The position numbers and the translations under genes are program-made. A DNA stretch of 64,000 bases from Viola odorata. Taxonomy: Eukaryota > Streptophyta > Magnoliopsida > Malpighiales > Violaceae. Below the pieces are notes generated by a model. That model did not search any database. It was not told the DNA's origin and worked only from the letters and a program-made list of their open reading frames with translations. Of the stretch, positions 1 to 12,357 are shown piece after piece. Position 1 is the stretch's first letter. Every line of letters begins with the position of its first letter. The stretch spans positions 63,388,427-63,452,426 of the forward strand of contig OY829542.1 in assembly GCA_963691705.1 (NCBI GenBank), given 5' to 3'.

Positions 1-284
1 TTAAAATATAAAAAATTAAATAGAACATTTAGTAAATTATAAAATTATTTATGCAGCTTACCATAAAATAAATTCATACATTTTGTAATATTAACACAAA
101 ATGGGCCGAAGCCTAGAAGTGCTAGATTTTTACTTGAATACACACGTCATTTCATTTCTATGTACATGTGCTTTAATTTCTTTGAAAAAAACAAAGGCAT
201 GTAATTAGGTGAATATTAAGAAATATATAGAATCTGAACACGTGGATATCTCTGTGAAGATAGAGAAATCGAAGAAAAAAAAAT

Positions 285-1017
285 ATATTTTTGGCATATC
301 TACTCAATTTTTCGTATTAATTTAACATATTATTTTATTTTTTGTTGGATTTTACTCCTCTACTCACGTTTTTATATTAAATTGGTATGTCTAGGTAACG
401 TCGTGCACAGTCAAACGCTAATCTAGTGATGTTGCATTGTTTAATATTATTTAGCCGACGTGACAATCTATTTGAGATGTCATGTCAGATTTAAAAATAA
501 TAATTTTAAACTTATTTATCTGACCTATTAAAAGATGAAATGAGTTAATGTGGGTCAGATAAATAAATTTAAAATTCAATTTTTATTTTAAATCTGACGT
601 AGATTGTAGGTCAGCTAAACAATACTCCATCCATCTTTTTTTAATTTACTTTTTCAAATAGTAGCTAAATTTAAAACATGAACTTAATACTTATTTTATC
701 CCACATTATTTCATTTTTACCCTTAATTTCCACACCATTTCACATCATCATCAAATTGGGTTGATGCATAAGGGTTAATTTGTCATTTGCACTCCAATAT
801 ATGCTTCGGAAAAGAATCCGTAGGAAAGCGTCAATTAAAAAAAGACGGAAGGAGTACTAAACAATGCCACGTCATTAGATTTAACGTATGATTGTGCACG
901 ACGTTACCTATAGGGGCCAAATTAATATGAAAATGTGAATGAAAGGGTTAAATTCTACCAAAAATGAAATGAGGTGCCAAATCAATACGAAATATCGAAT
1001 AAAAGTGTCAAAAATAT
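285..1017. mobile_element. Inverted-repeat (fold-back) element A, with nested Stowaway-like MITE
   Basis: The two ends are imperfect reverse complements. The left arm (from about 285) reads ATATTTTTGGCA then a CGTATTAATTT block; the right arm (to about 1017) carries the complement of these. Further inside, both arms share the block TAACGTCGTGCACA in opposite orientation (about 397-410 and 894-908). The arms together are several hundred bases, so the element could fold into a long hairpin. It has no coding capacity. A second copy lies at about 9271-11500, immediately upstream of the second UBC copy. The superfamily is not certain; no clean target duplication is visible. Confidence 0.7.
625..854. 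mobile_element. Stowaway-like MITE nested in element A
   Basis: Terminal inverted repeats of the Tc1/mariner Stowaway type (left CTCCATCCATC, right complement GACGGAAGGAG) are flanked by TA on both sides (623-624 and 855-856). It is about 230 bp and non-coding. Internal sequence resembles the MITE at 5781-6040 (shared CATCATCAAATTGGGTTGAT and ATATGCTTCGRAAA blocks), so it belongs to the same family. Confidence 0.75.
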
Positions 1018-1889
1018 CATTATTCCAATGAAAAAAAGCTATTACATTCGAGAATGATAATTTTTGAATTCCACTTAATGAACTTTTAGCTAATAGTATT
1101 ATAACTAAAAAAAATATTTATATTGACTTCAAGATATAGAATCTTTCAACTCACTATATCATGATTAATTTTATTTGTACCGATAAAATTAGATAGATTT
1201 TTAAAAGGGCATGAGATTTTGAATTCCACTTTTTTTTTTTTAAATTTCCATTTTTTTTCTAATTATTTATTATATTTGGCCTTCATATTTTTAGGTTTTG
1301 TATGATGACCTTTAATATTTATGTTTATTTTAGTTAACCTACTTACATTAGTTGTGCCTGGGAAAACAAATTACCACGAAGAGCCATTTAGTATTTTTAA
1401 TTATTTTTTCATATTTTCCTTTTTAAAATTATTTCCTTCAAATTTTATAATAATAAAATAATACTACTAATTAGGGTGATTATTTATGGTATCAAATTGG
1501 ATCATTCTTAAAATTTAATGAAAAATAAGTCAACATTAACGATAAAATAAAGTTAATATGAATAGAAAATATTAAAAATTATAGAGTTAATTTTTGTAGA
1601 ACGAGGATTGAGGACTAAACTGAGAAAATATGCTTGTGAAATGAATTTCGTAACAGAAAAAGGCAATTACCGACTCGAGTAAAAAAATTTAGAAAACGCA
1701 ATGAATATCACGCATGGTAAAAATGGAAAGTTACTGCTATTATAGTTTTTATTTTTTTTTGGTTAAACTGTTATTCATTCTAGTTGTCTGAACGAAAAAG
1801 AGAGGAGAAAAAAAAGCTCTCTGACAATTACCTTACCAGTATCTCTTATCTTCCTTTTGCCTCTTGAAAAAAAGAAAAAGAAAAAGAAA

Positions 1890-4800
1890 ATGTCTTCCCC
1901 AAGCAAACGCAGGGACATTGATTTGATGAAACTGTAAAGATGAAATCTTTTCTTTTGTGAATTGGGTTGTTGTTATTGATTTTTGTTCTATTTTGTTTTG
2001 ATCTTCTTCTTTTTTGGGTGAACTATAGGATGATGAGTGATTACAAAGTCGAAATGATCAATGATGGCATGCAAGAGTTCTATGTGGAGTTCAATGGCCC
2101 AAAAGAGAGTATGGAATTCTCCAAAACCCATTTTCTTCTTTTACTGTTTTTGTTTGATCAAGTATGGTTGTTTTTTCTTTCTGTGCTTAATTAATTAAAC
2201 TCTCCTTCATGTTCTCTTTCTGGGTTCTTTTCAATTTCTCCCTGTGATTGTTGGGTAATCTTGTTGACCTGATGGGAATATGTTGAGTTGAAGATTTGTG
2301 CTTGAAGATAGTGTATCTAGATTACCAAATCTATGTAGTTTGGTATTAATTGAACTTGTTTTGAGCTGCTTTTTGCTGTGTCTTGTACTCGATCATTTTA
2401 GCGATCTACGCAGGATTTGATACTTGTTGTTTGTGTCATGTAGAAGTGTACTGTGTGATTGTGATTGTGATCACTTCATTGCTTTCCTCTGGATTATTGG
2501 CTCATCCTAGGCTGCAACTTTTTAATCATTAATTCTCCCTATGAGGATGAAGTGTGCACATATTTCTTATAAGAGTCCACTGGTTAAGTGCTTTCAACTC
2601 CTCTCTTTTTTCAATTGGAGTGTGGCAGGTCCTTATACGGGAGGTGTGTGGAGGATAAGAGTGGAGTTGCCAGATGCTTATCCTTATAAATCTCCATCTA
2701 TTGGCTTTGTTAGCAAGATCTACCACCCAAATATAGATGAAATGTAAGCAAGTGCATGTCAATTCATCTGGTTTTGCGAGTGAAGATAGTCTTCTAATTC
2801 AAAGTGCTTTCTAGAGCAAACACTTTAACAAAGAGTTGGTTGTTTTTAATTTTCAGGTCTGGCTACGTATGCTTAGATGTTATCAATGAAACTTGGAGTC
2901 CCATGTTTGGTAAACTCACTGCATTACTACTTTCTCATTTGATGATTTATATGCTATATATGGAGCCTCTAAATTTGGTTCTGTTATTCACAGATTTTTC
3001 TTTAGTTCAAGTTACTTTTGATCATCAAAGATTGATCACCACACCACATTTGAATTCTCCATTTTCAAAATCTTTTCCAGATCTTGTAAACGTGTTTGAA
3101 GTGTTTCTTCCTCAGCTTCTTCTATATCCCAACCCATCACATCCATTGAATCGAGAAGCTGCTGCACTAATGATGCGTGACAAGGCTGCTTATGAACAAA
3201 GAGTGAAAGGTAGCTATTCTATTATATCCAGAGTTCCAGAAAAAAAGTTTAAATAGCATAAACTCCATAATTTTATGAAAAAAGAGCCACTGAACATTAG
3301 ACTTGCTATGTGAATTTGTGTTGTCAGTTTATGTCATTCTAATTCCACCCCACTTGCATAATGTGTGTTACTTTTGGGAGGTTTGGGTACGTATCTGCCA
3401 TGAAGCATTGCACTTTAAGTGTTCAACCTCGAGCCTGATGGACAAAAGAAGTGATTTGAGTAGATGATAGTAATAAAAACTAAGTAGTGGATCAAATTTA
3501 GCATGTGCCACCTAAGTAGATGATAGTAATACTTTCCTGTGTCATGAAAATGAAATCAATTTAGTTGACACCATTATATATCTTTGTTTTTCATCAGTCT
3601 TTGAAGTTTCTTTGTTATCTAAGTGTCATCCCTTTTAAACCAAGAGTTATTTAAATTTCATCACTCACCTATTTTCCCTCTTTATTTATTTATTTGGTCA
3701 TCTACATGATTTGTTTAGTTTTATTGGGCAAAATCTGGATACTCTGTTTCCGTCTGGTTTTTCGTGCAAGATGCCAACTTAGAATACTCATCATTATAGG
3801 TCCCTTGACTTCTTCTTGTGAGCTTTTGGGTGTCGTGGCTTGATGCATTGAAAGGGCAGTGCAAAGGTATAATTATTTCTGATTGATGAATTGAATCATT
3901 GCACCATTGTGGATTTCCTGTAAATTTTAGTTTCACAATTATTAAACTTAATGAAGACATTGCTATGAGAAGAGACATTGGTCATTGGTCTATGATTGCT
4001 GGAAGGCATTAAAATGGTACTACTGTGATTTTTTGCAACATTTAAGCTCTTGGAGGATTGAATATTAGATAAGCTGATCGTCTTGATTAGAAATTACTTT
4101 ATTGGCATTTGCTTGTTGCTATGATAAGACTGCAGCGTGGAAAGACTCTTCGGCCTCTTTACTTCTGGTAATATATGAGATGATGTTGGTTTAGGATTTT
4201 TCTTTTTCTTTTTGAATTGGTCTAATATGTTCCAACCCAGTACGAGTCAGGCATTCAATTTTGATTGCACTGGTTAGGTCCAAACAGTTTAACTCTCTAA
4301 ACATGGAATCACACTGCTTTAAATTGATAGCAGTGCGAACAGTTTAACTGTCTGCGTACAGGAATCACTGCTTTAGATTAGCAACATGTTCTTTAGAAGA
4401 GGAGCATTTTTTTTTCTTCCCTTGATTAGTCCTTCATTTTTTCAGTGACGTGTCGATTTCGTCTTTGAAGTTGATGGTAGTTTGGGGGATAAATGAATTC
4501 ATTAACTAAGTTTACTGCATCAGACTTCAACAATACACTGTAATGAATGCATGCAGCATTTGTCTAGGAGAGGAATGAAGGATTTTGTAGATGGATGGGT
4601 TTTATCTTGGATGATTGGGTTCAATATTCGGTCCGCAGGTCAAATAACTGAAAAGAGCTAGCAATTTGCATCAGTTGTATACTTGAAGCTATATGTCCTG
4701 TTACAAACCCTGAATTATATAGTTAGTTGTATGCCTTTGAAGATTATTGTTAATCCAAGATTAGCTTCAACAATTATTTGTTGACCTGCTATGCCTTCCA

Positions 4801-4976
4801 ACAGTCATCATTTTCTTTCAGTTTCTTGTTCTGCTGCTATTTCAGAATATTGCGAGAAATACGCAAAGCCAGAGGATATTGAGGCCAAACCAGAGGACAA
4901 ATCCAGCGATGAGGAGCTGAGTGAAGATGATTATGCTTCTGAGGATGAGCAAACTGCTGGAAAAGTTTTTCCTTGA
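1890..4976 (+). CDS. UBC5-like: Ubiquitin-conjugating enzyme E2, UBC4/5/6-like, copy 1
   Basis: E2 enzyme that takes ubiquitin from E1 onto its active-site cysteine and passes it, with an E3, to substrates; cytosolic or nuclear. I join six exons: 1890-1933, 2029-2108, 2629-2743, 2857-2909, 3081-3209 and 4846-4976. All junctions are GT-AG and in phase, giving 552 nt (183 aa plus stop). The N-terminus MSSPSKRR, the HPN motif (residues 74-76), active-site Cys85 in the VCLDV block, and the acidic C-terminal tail typical of the UBC4/5/6 (UBE2H-like) group are present. Relative to copy 2 it differs at 11 residues: E9D, M10I, V29M, N70S, V77I, S83Y, Q91E, D118H, G122R, I177T and D181V. Several of these sites are strongly conserved in the family, notably S83 and Q91 around the catalytic Cys. 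The frame is intact, so it may still be active, but it looks like the diverging duplicate. The intron before exon 6 lacks about 25 nt present in copy 2. Confidence 0.88.
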
Positions 4977-5465
4977 ATCGCATGCATGCATGCCTTCTGT
5001 TTGTGTGTATCTGTACATGATATTAAGCTCTTGAAAAATAGAACCCGCATCGCAACACAACTGAAAAGGCTTATGGAAAAAATCCTAGCCCTTCTGTCTT
5101 TATTTCCATGGATGTTGTGTACATTATTAGAATCTGGATTGATGTTTCATATACTCATCAACTGTTGGGACTAGATTTATGGGCCATCGTTCTCTTCTTT
5201 GCATCTACACGCACACACGATGCTTATCTTGTCGCGAGTCATTGACTTATTCGAGTCTGTGGAATTGATAATGTAGTGCAGAACTCCGGTCTCCAATTAT
5301 GTAGAATGAGCAAATGCAGCTGCCAATGCAGAACACTTCACATTTCAATAACCAGTTATCCTCGACCTTTTTTGAAAGTAAACCGAAGCGGTTGACATGT
5401 CGCGAGTCATTGAATTATTTGAGCAAGTAAACCGAATCCATTGCTAAACATTCGAGTTCGTTTTT

Positions 5466-6461
<996 letters not shown>

Positions 6462-6732
6462 TAGAAAAAAAAACCCAAAAAAAGAAAAAGAAATTAGAAC
6501 AGAAGAAGAGAATTAGTAGGAAAACAAAAAAAGAATGGTTAAAATAAAAAAATTAAGATCAACGAACGGACACAACTAGTTCCAATGATAAATAAAGATT
6601 AAAAGAATCAAAAAGAAATACAATAATTATAAATATAAAAAATGAAGAGTCTAATGATGAGTTTATAATTATATTAGTTTCCATGAAAAAAAATGAGCAT
6701 TCTGTGCAAATTAAATTACTATCTTTTGAAAT

Positions 6733-6975
6733 TTATAAATGAGCTAAAATGGTAAAAAACGAGTCAAAATGATAAAAAAAATGAGCCAAAATAATAAAAA
6801 ACGAATCAAAATGATAAAAAAAAGTTAAAATGGTAAGAAATCGAGTCAAAATGATAAAAAAATAAGTCAAAACGGTAAAAAACGAGCCGAAATAGTAAAA
6901 AAAATAAACAAAAATGATAAAAAATGAGCCAAAATGGTAAAAAACGATCCTAATTAGTGAAAACAAACCTAAATA
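6733..6975. repeat. AT-rich minisatellite, unit about 16-20 bp
   Basis: Imperfect tandem copies of a unit like AAAATGGTAAAAAACGAGCC run through this interval, with variants in which GAGCC is replaced by GAGTC and GGT by GAT. The minus-strand ORF through it encodes only a repetitive F/Y/I/L-rich peptide and is not a gene. Confidence 0.75.
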
Positions 6976-8018
6976 GTAAATTTTCACTTAATTATAAAAA
7001 AATTAAATAATTTGGTGAATAATTTTTTTAAGTGAAATAAGGGTATTAAGCATAATGAATATTTAGTTTTAGGTATGAATTGAGTATTTACCCATATCCG
7101 CCTATACCTATTTTAACATATTCAAACCCGTCCAAACCCGCACAATTTTCATCCCTAATAAGAAACAACAAAAACTCTGATGCTTTGCTTTTCTTTGCAA
7201 AACTGAAACCTTGCTGCTGTAAAAAAGTATGACCTATATACGGCCCTAGTATGAAGTATAGATAGAGATAGTTCTTACATATCAAGACGTAATTAAAGCC
7301 AATCTTCAATTTCGAAAAAAAGAAGATCAGATATTAATAAATTCAAGCTGAATTATTTGATGCTCATACTATCCACACCTGGGGCGATGCTCATACATAA
7401 GACATTGGGCCTCCTTCATTTTAAAGACCGACTTACAGTACTTATTTTAAAATTATTATTTATAGTGTTTTTATAATTATTTAATATTTCTACTACTCTT
7501 TTCACCAATTAAATATTTTTTATCAGCCCACTTTTATTGATAGATTCTTATTTTTTAAGTAACACTTATAAAGTGTATCATCAATTTCTTTTAAAAAATT
7601 AAACTAATACCAGTTGTAATGCAATTTGCCACTTTCAAGGGATTGGTGTTTTAATAAAAAAAATCTACACCAAATCTCACTTCTTTTTGCTTGTGGACTT
7701 GTCTGTCATTTCTGTGTTAACTTCTTTATTCCCACTCGATAAGAATATTGCAAGTTACGCGAGACTCGAATTCGAGAACTAACAGGTCCAGGCCCTGTAT
7801 TTGTCTTTTTCTGCCTCTACTACTCTTGTTTTGATCAGTTTCATTTGATGAATTTGCTGAACTGCTTTGCCAATGGGCCACATTAGGATTATTTATAGAT
7901 ACAGTGCAATGAATTTGAAAATAATTTATTTTTACACTCTCTACGATTTTTTTCCATAATTTATAAGTGAGTACAACTGTTAATTGAGAATTTCTTTAAT
8001 GGGTTGTCTTACATCTTC
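6976..8018. other. AT-rich intergenic sequence
   Basis: No gene, RNA or clear element boundary could be supported here. It contains poly(A/T) runs and short degenerate repeats only. Confidence 0.5.
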
Positions 8019-8350
8019 CTATACACCTTCCCGTTTGAACTTGGCCATCTTTGAGAGTTCATCAACTGCTTCTACCAAGTGATCGAGCCTCGCGACGAAC
8101 TCGATGAGCAACGAAGTAAAAGTTGCTAATGACAGTGCTGCAGTGCTCTCTAAGGCCTTCATTTTAGGCAGCAAATCCATGCTGAGACCTCCTTCTTCTT
8201 CACATGCGTCCACCTCCCTCGACGGCCACGAGTGCAGCCTTCTTAATTGCTTCCTCGTCATTTGATCATGGTAAGGGTAAGAATCCACTTGTTGTGCACC
8301 TGAAGCTGTGTTAATTTGGTTTGTTTCGCTCGTGTAATTCTTTTCGAGGA
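8019..8350 (-). pseudogene. 3'-exon remnant resembling the C-terminus of an ALMT (malate channel) gene
   Basis: On the minus strand an open frame of about 105 codons ends at 8019. Its tail (ALSLATFTSLLIEFVARL followed by VEAVDEL) resembles the conserved C-terminal segment of aluminium-activated malate transporters, preceded by a SWPSREVD stretch. The frame closes upstream at a TAG near 8355, and no channel transmembrane helices or other exons are found between here and the next elements. I read it as an isolated last-exon fragment. The family call comes from remembered motif similarity. An alternative is the last exon of a gene whose other exons were displaced by the repeats at 8690-11500. 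Confidence 0.45.
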
Positions 8351-8689
8351 TATTGACAAAGCTCTATTGGTGGATTCAATGAATCATAGATCGTTGTCGT
8401 GTTTGAAATGGTGTTGGAGCTTGTTGACTGGCGGCTTGGAGGAGTTGTCAGGAGGATCAAAGTTGGATATGAGGAGATAGGAGTGCATGTCTATAGGAAG
8501 CGCGTTTTGAGGTTTAAGTAGTTGTGGCGTGTGATTGGTTTTTGAAAATGGAGGACAAAGACTGAGAAAATAATCAAATAATGAAAAAAAAATGAGAGAA
8601 ATAAAAGAAGTGGCATTACATTCCATTTATAGTGCTCTCAGTGTAGTAAATGTTGTTATGCAACTGTTTGAACTCCCACTCTTAAAACT

Positions 8690-8870
8690 AGTTACTATAT
8701 ATAGTTAAGTATATACATTGTTATATATATATATATAGTTAAGTAACTATATAGTAACAATATATTGAAACAATATAGTTACTTAACTATATATATATAT
8801 AGTAACAATGTAGTTAAATAGCTATATAATAACAATATATTGAAACAATATAGTTATATTGTTACTTTTA
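8690..8870. repeat. AT-rich direct and inverted repeat cluster
   Basis: The block AACAATATATTGAAACAATA occurs at 8756 and again at 8831 (period 75). The unit itself is largely palindromic (TAGTTACTTAACTA against TAGTTAAGTAACTA), so the region can form alternative hairpins. Embedded TA runs occur at about 8730 and 8790. Confidence 0.75.
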
Positions 8871-9503
8871 ATTTAATAATATAGAAAAACTAAAGGTGAA
8901 GTAGCAAACCATCACCTAAAATATAGGAAACATATAAAATATATAAAATATTATGATATATAGATTCCTACTATTGATCAGGGTGCTTTTACATCTCCTG
9001 TAAGGTGGTTCATTTGGATTTTTTAGTTTAATTTATTTTTTTGGATTTTTAAATTAATTATATTATTTAATATATATAATTACCTACTATAAAATGTTTT
9101 TAAAAAAAACCTGTTATAATAGGTAATCTGTTAGATTTAACAGCTAAATTTAACAAAAGAAGCAATTTGTTTGAAAAATGTAGTCCAAGGGAGGCGTAAT
9201 GCAAAAATTGAAGTACATGGGAAGTTCTTGCTTTTCGACGATAGTACAGGGGAATAAAAAACTATTTCTCCTTTTATTTTTGGTTTGATTTGACTCATCT
9301 ATTTACGTTTTCATATTAATTTGGTTTGTCTGAGTAACGTCGTGCACAGTCAGACGTTAATCTAGTGACGTGACATTGTTTTATATTATTTAGCTGACGT
9401 GGTAATCAAAGTGAAATGTCACGACAGATAAATAAGTTTAAATTCAATTTTTCTTAAATTTGATGTGACATCTGACATGGATTGTCACGTCAGTTAAATA
9501 ATA

Positions 9504-10254
9504 CTCCCTCTGTCCTTAATTAATGGACGTTTTAGCCCAAAAACGTCGTCCATTTTTAACTGACGCGATTGTCATTTCAGTCCACTTTATTGGTGTTCTT
9601 ACAAAAATGCCCTCAAACGACCCGTCGTTTTTTGCACGAGCATCGCGTCATACGGGGCAAAAAAGAGAAATGAAAAACTGAAAGGGCCACATTTTAAATG
9701 AAAAAAAAACATGGAAAAGAAGTGTCCAGCAAAAGCAGAGAAGGTGTCAGACTTCTCATCTCTCCTCCTTCATTTTCAAATGCAAAATAAAACAAGATTG
9801 GACGAAAAAATCACGAAGGCGACCATAGATTCTTGCAGGAAATGACGAGGCGAGCAAAACAAGGGTGATTTCTGTCGGATCGGAGACGGGACGCTCCGGA
9901 GCGTGGCGGCGCGTGGCCGGAGTGGCGGAAGCTCCGGCTGCTGTTGGCGGCGCGTGGGTGGTCCGATTGGTTCCGTTCGACCTGCTCCCGACTCGAGACG
10001 ACCTTCCGCTCCTTTCTGTGGCGGAGGTGAGAATAGGAAACGATGATAGATGGTGTATTTTTTGGACAGAAGGAGAAAGAAAGAAAAGAGAGAGAGAAAG
10101 AAAGAAAACCCGTGAAAAAAGGAAGAAGATGGTTTCTTTGCTCGACACGTGGCGACACCCACAGTAATCTGTGTAGCCACAGCTGACAGCTTGCTCAGTT
10201 GCCTAAATAGTCAGGATTCACTCCCTCGCGTCCATTAAAAATGGACGGAGGGAG
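9504..10254. mobile_element. Stowaway-like (Tc1/mariner) non-autonomous element, 751 bp
   Basis: The ends are CTCCCTCTGTCC and, at the right, the complement GGACGGAGGGAG, with TA at 9502-9503 and 10255-10256. The right end also contains its own small palindrome (CTCCCTCGCGTCCATT then AATGGACGGAGGGAG). Several overlapping GC-rich ORFs inside have no recognisable domain and are not called as genes. Confidence 0.75.
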
Positions 10255-10314
10255 TACTAAACAATATCACGTCACTAAATTTAACGTCAGATTGTGCACA
10301 ACGTTACCTATAGG

Positions 10315-11380
10315 TAGAGGTGTCAAAACGGGTCTGGGACCCGTGGACCCAAATTGCCGGATCCGGGACCAATATCTGGTCCTGTTTTGAGTCGGGTCGG
10401 GTCTGGTCCCGACCCGGGAAATCCCGGGTCCATTCGGGCCAGACCCATTAGACTAGGATTTTCAAATGATTTAACTTTTTTCTCAATGTTTTTTTGAATT
10501 CTTTTCCTCTTCAATAATTTTTTTCAAATTTTCTCATCACTCTATTTAAAAAAAAACAGTGACGAGATCCTACAATATTTTTCTTTGATTTTTTGGCAAA
10601 TTTTTATGAATTTTTAGAATTTTTAACCATTAAAGAGGTGAAAATGTAAAAAAAAAATTATAAAATTTATATTGTAAATTTAAAAACTACAGAAACCGAA
10701 ATGGAAGATTTTGAAAATTTTTAAAGTTTTTTATACAGTTTATCCTACATATTATGCATTTTGTATCTGTTTAAAATATATTAATATCGAAGATGAAGCT
10801 GGAGAGATTGGAGTCGGAGATAATTGAGTTATGTACTTCTTTTTCAGCACTATTAATTTGGGTTATACTTGAACTTTGGATGAGAAGGTGATAATGTATG
10901 TTTCAGCAGAATCAGCACTATTATTTATTTATTTGGGGATTGTAAATTTGAATATTGGTACTTCTATTTCTATATATGTTTTAATTATGAAAAAAATTAT
11001 CGTAAGTTAAAATTGTTGCTTTTCTCGCCATCAAAATTCAAAAGTAGGTAGTTAATTGGATATAAATTTAATAAATTATTGTAAGCTCGTTTCGTAAACG
11101 GTAGTTTATGGTAATATGACAAAAATTGTATAAATAAAAATTGTATATTTAACAAATTAAATAATTTACAAAAAAAAATAAAAAAAGGAAAAGAAAACAG
11201 AAAAATAAATGCATTTAAAAAAAAAAATCAGGTCTGGGTCTGGTCCCGGACTCGGACGATTTAGCCGGGCCCGGACCGGGACCAAAAATTGGTCCCCTTT
11301 TTATACGGGACCGGTCGGGTCCAGACCCGGATTTTCCTGGTCTGTCCGGGTCAAGGACCGGACCCGGATTGACACCTCTA
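10315..11380. mobile_element. Non-autonomous hAT-like element with 8-bp target duplication
   Basis: The terminal inverted repeat TAGAGGTGTCAA at the left and TTGACACCTCTA at the right is flanked by CCTATAGG (10307-10314) and CCTATAAG (11381-11388), an 8-bp duplication with one mismatch. The subterminal regions are rich in GGGTC/GGACC motifs at both ends in inverted orientation. The 800-bp middle is AT-rich and non-coding. TIR and TSD length fit the hAT superfamily. Confidence 0.85.
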
Positions 11381-12357
11381 CCTATAAGGGGCAAATTAAA
11401 TTAATATAAAAATATGAGTGAAGGAGTTAAATCAAACCAAAAATGAAATGAATTGCCAAATCAATACGAAAAATCGAATAAAGGTGCCAAAAATATCATT
11501 ATCCAATGAAAAAAGCTATTATAATGAGAATTTTTGAATTCCAAATCTTGCTTAATGAACTTTTAGGTAATAGTATTATAACTAAAAAATTATTTATATT
11601 GACGGCAACTCACTATATCATGGCTAATTTTATTTATACCGATAGATAAATTTTTAAAAGGCTATGAGATTTTGAATTCTACTTTTTATTTTTAAATTTC
11701 CATTTTTCCTAATTATTTATTATATTTGGCCTTCATATTTTTAGGTTTTGTACAATGACCTTTAATATTTATGTTTATTTTAGTTAACCTACTTACATTA
11801 GTTGTGCCTGGGAAAACAAATTACCACGAAGAGCCATTTAGTATTTTTAATTTTTTTTTCATATTTTCCCTTGTAACATTATTTCCTTCAAATTTTATAA
11901 TAATAAAATAATGCTACTAATTAGGGTGATTATTTATGGTATCAAATTGGATCATTCTTGAAATTTAATGAAAAAATAGTCATTAAGGATAAAATTAAAT
12001 TAATTCAAATAGAAAATATTAAAAATTTTAGAGTTAATTTTAATAGAACGAGCTCGAGAACTAAACTGAGAAGATGATATCATAACAGAAAAAGGCTAGA
12101 TTCCTTGGATTGCAATTACCGACTCGAGTAATTTTTTTAGAAAACGCAATGAATATCACGCATGGTAAAAATGGAAAGTTACTACTTTTCTAGTGAAGAC
12201 TTTTTTGTGGATGCTATAAATACTAAATACCTTACTACTATCACTCACTGTTGTCTGAACGAAAAAGAGAGGAGAAAAAAGCTCTCCTCTTTCACCTTAC
12301 CTTACCAATATCTCTCTTCCTTTTGCCTCTTAGAAGAAAAAGAAAAAGAAAAAGAAA

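Larger units (their letters stand above)
9271..11500. mobile_element. Second copy of element A, enlarged by nested insertions
   Basis: The left arm (9271-9500) and the right arm (10257-10306 joined to 11389-11500) match element A at 285-1017, including TAACGTCGTGCACA. A larger Stowaway-like element (9504-10254) occupies the same central site as the MITE in the first copy, and an hAT-like element (10315-11380) splits the right arm. The outermost roughly 45 bp of the left arm seen in the first copy are missing here. Confidence 0.7.

Noticed and set aside
1967..2194. Short ORF in UBC copy 1 that ends in a stop soon after conserved E2 sequence
   Set aside because: The stop is in the intron after the donor at 2109; joining exon 2 to exon 3 restores the normal E2 frame, so this is not evidence of a pseudogene.
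6733..6975. Regularly spaced repeats resembling an array
   Set aside because: Units are contiguous, degenerate and AT-rich without unique spacers; a plant minisatellite, not a CRISPR array.
9756..10180. Several overlapping ORFs of 100-134 codons on both strands
   Set aside because: They lie in the GC-rich interior of a Stowaway-like element, have no domain-like features, and overlap in several frames, which points to composition not coding.
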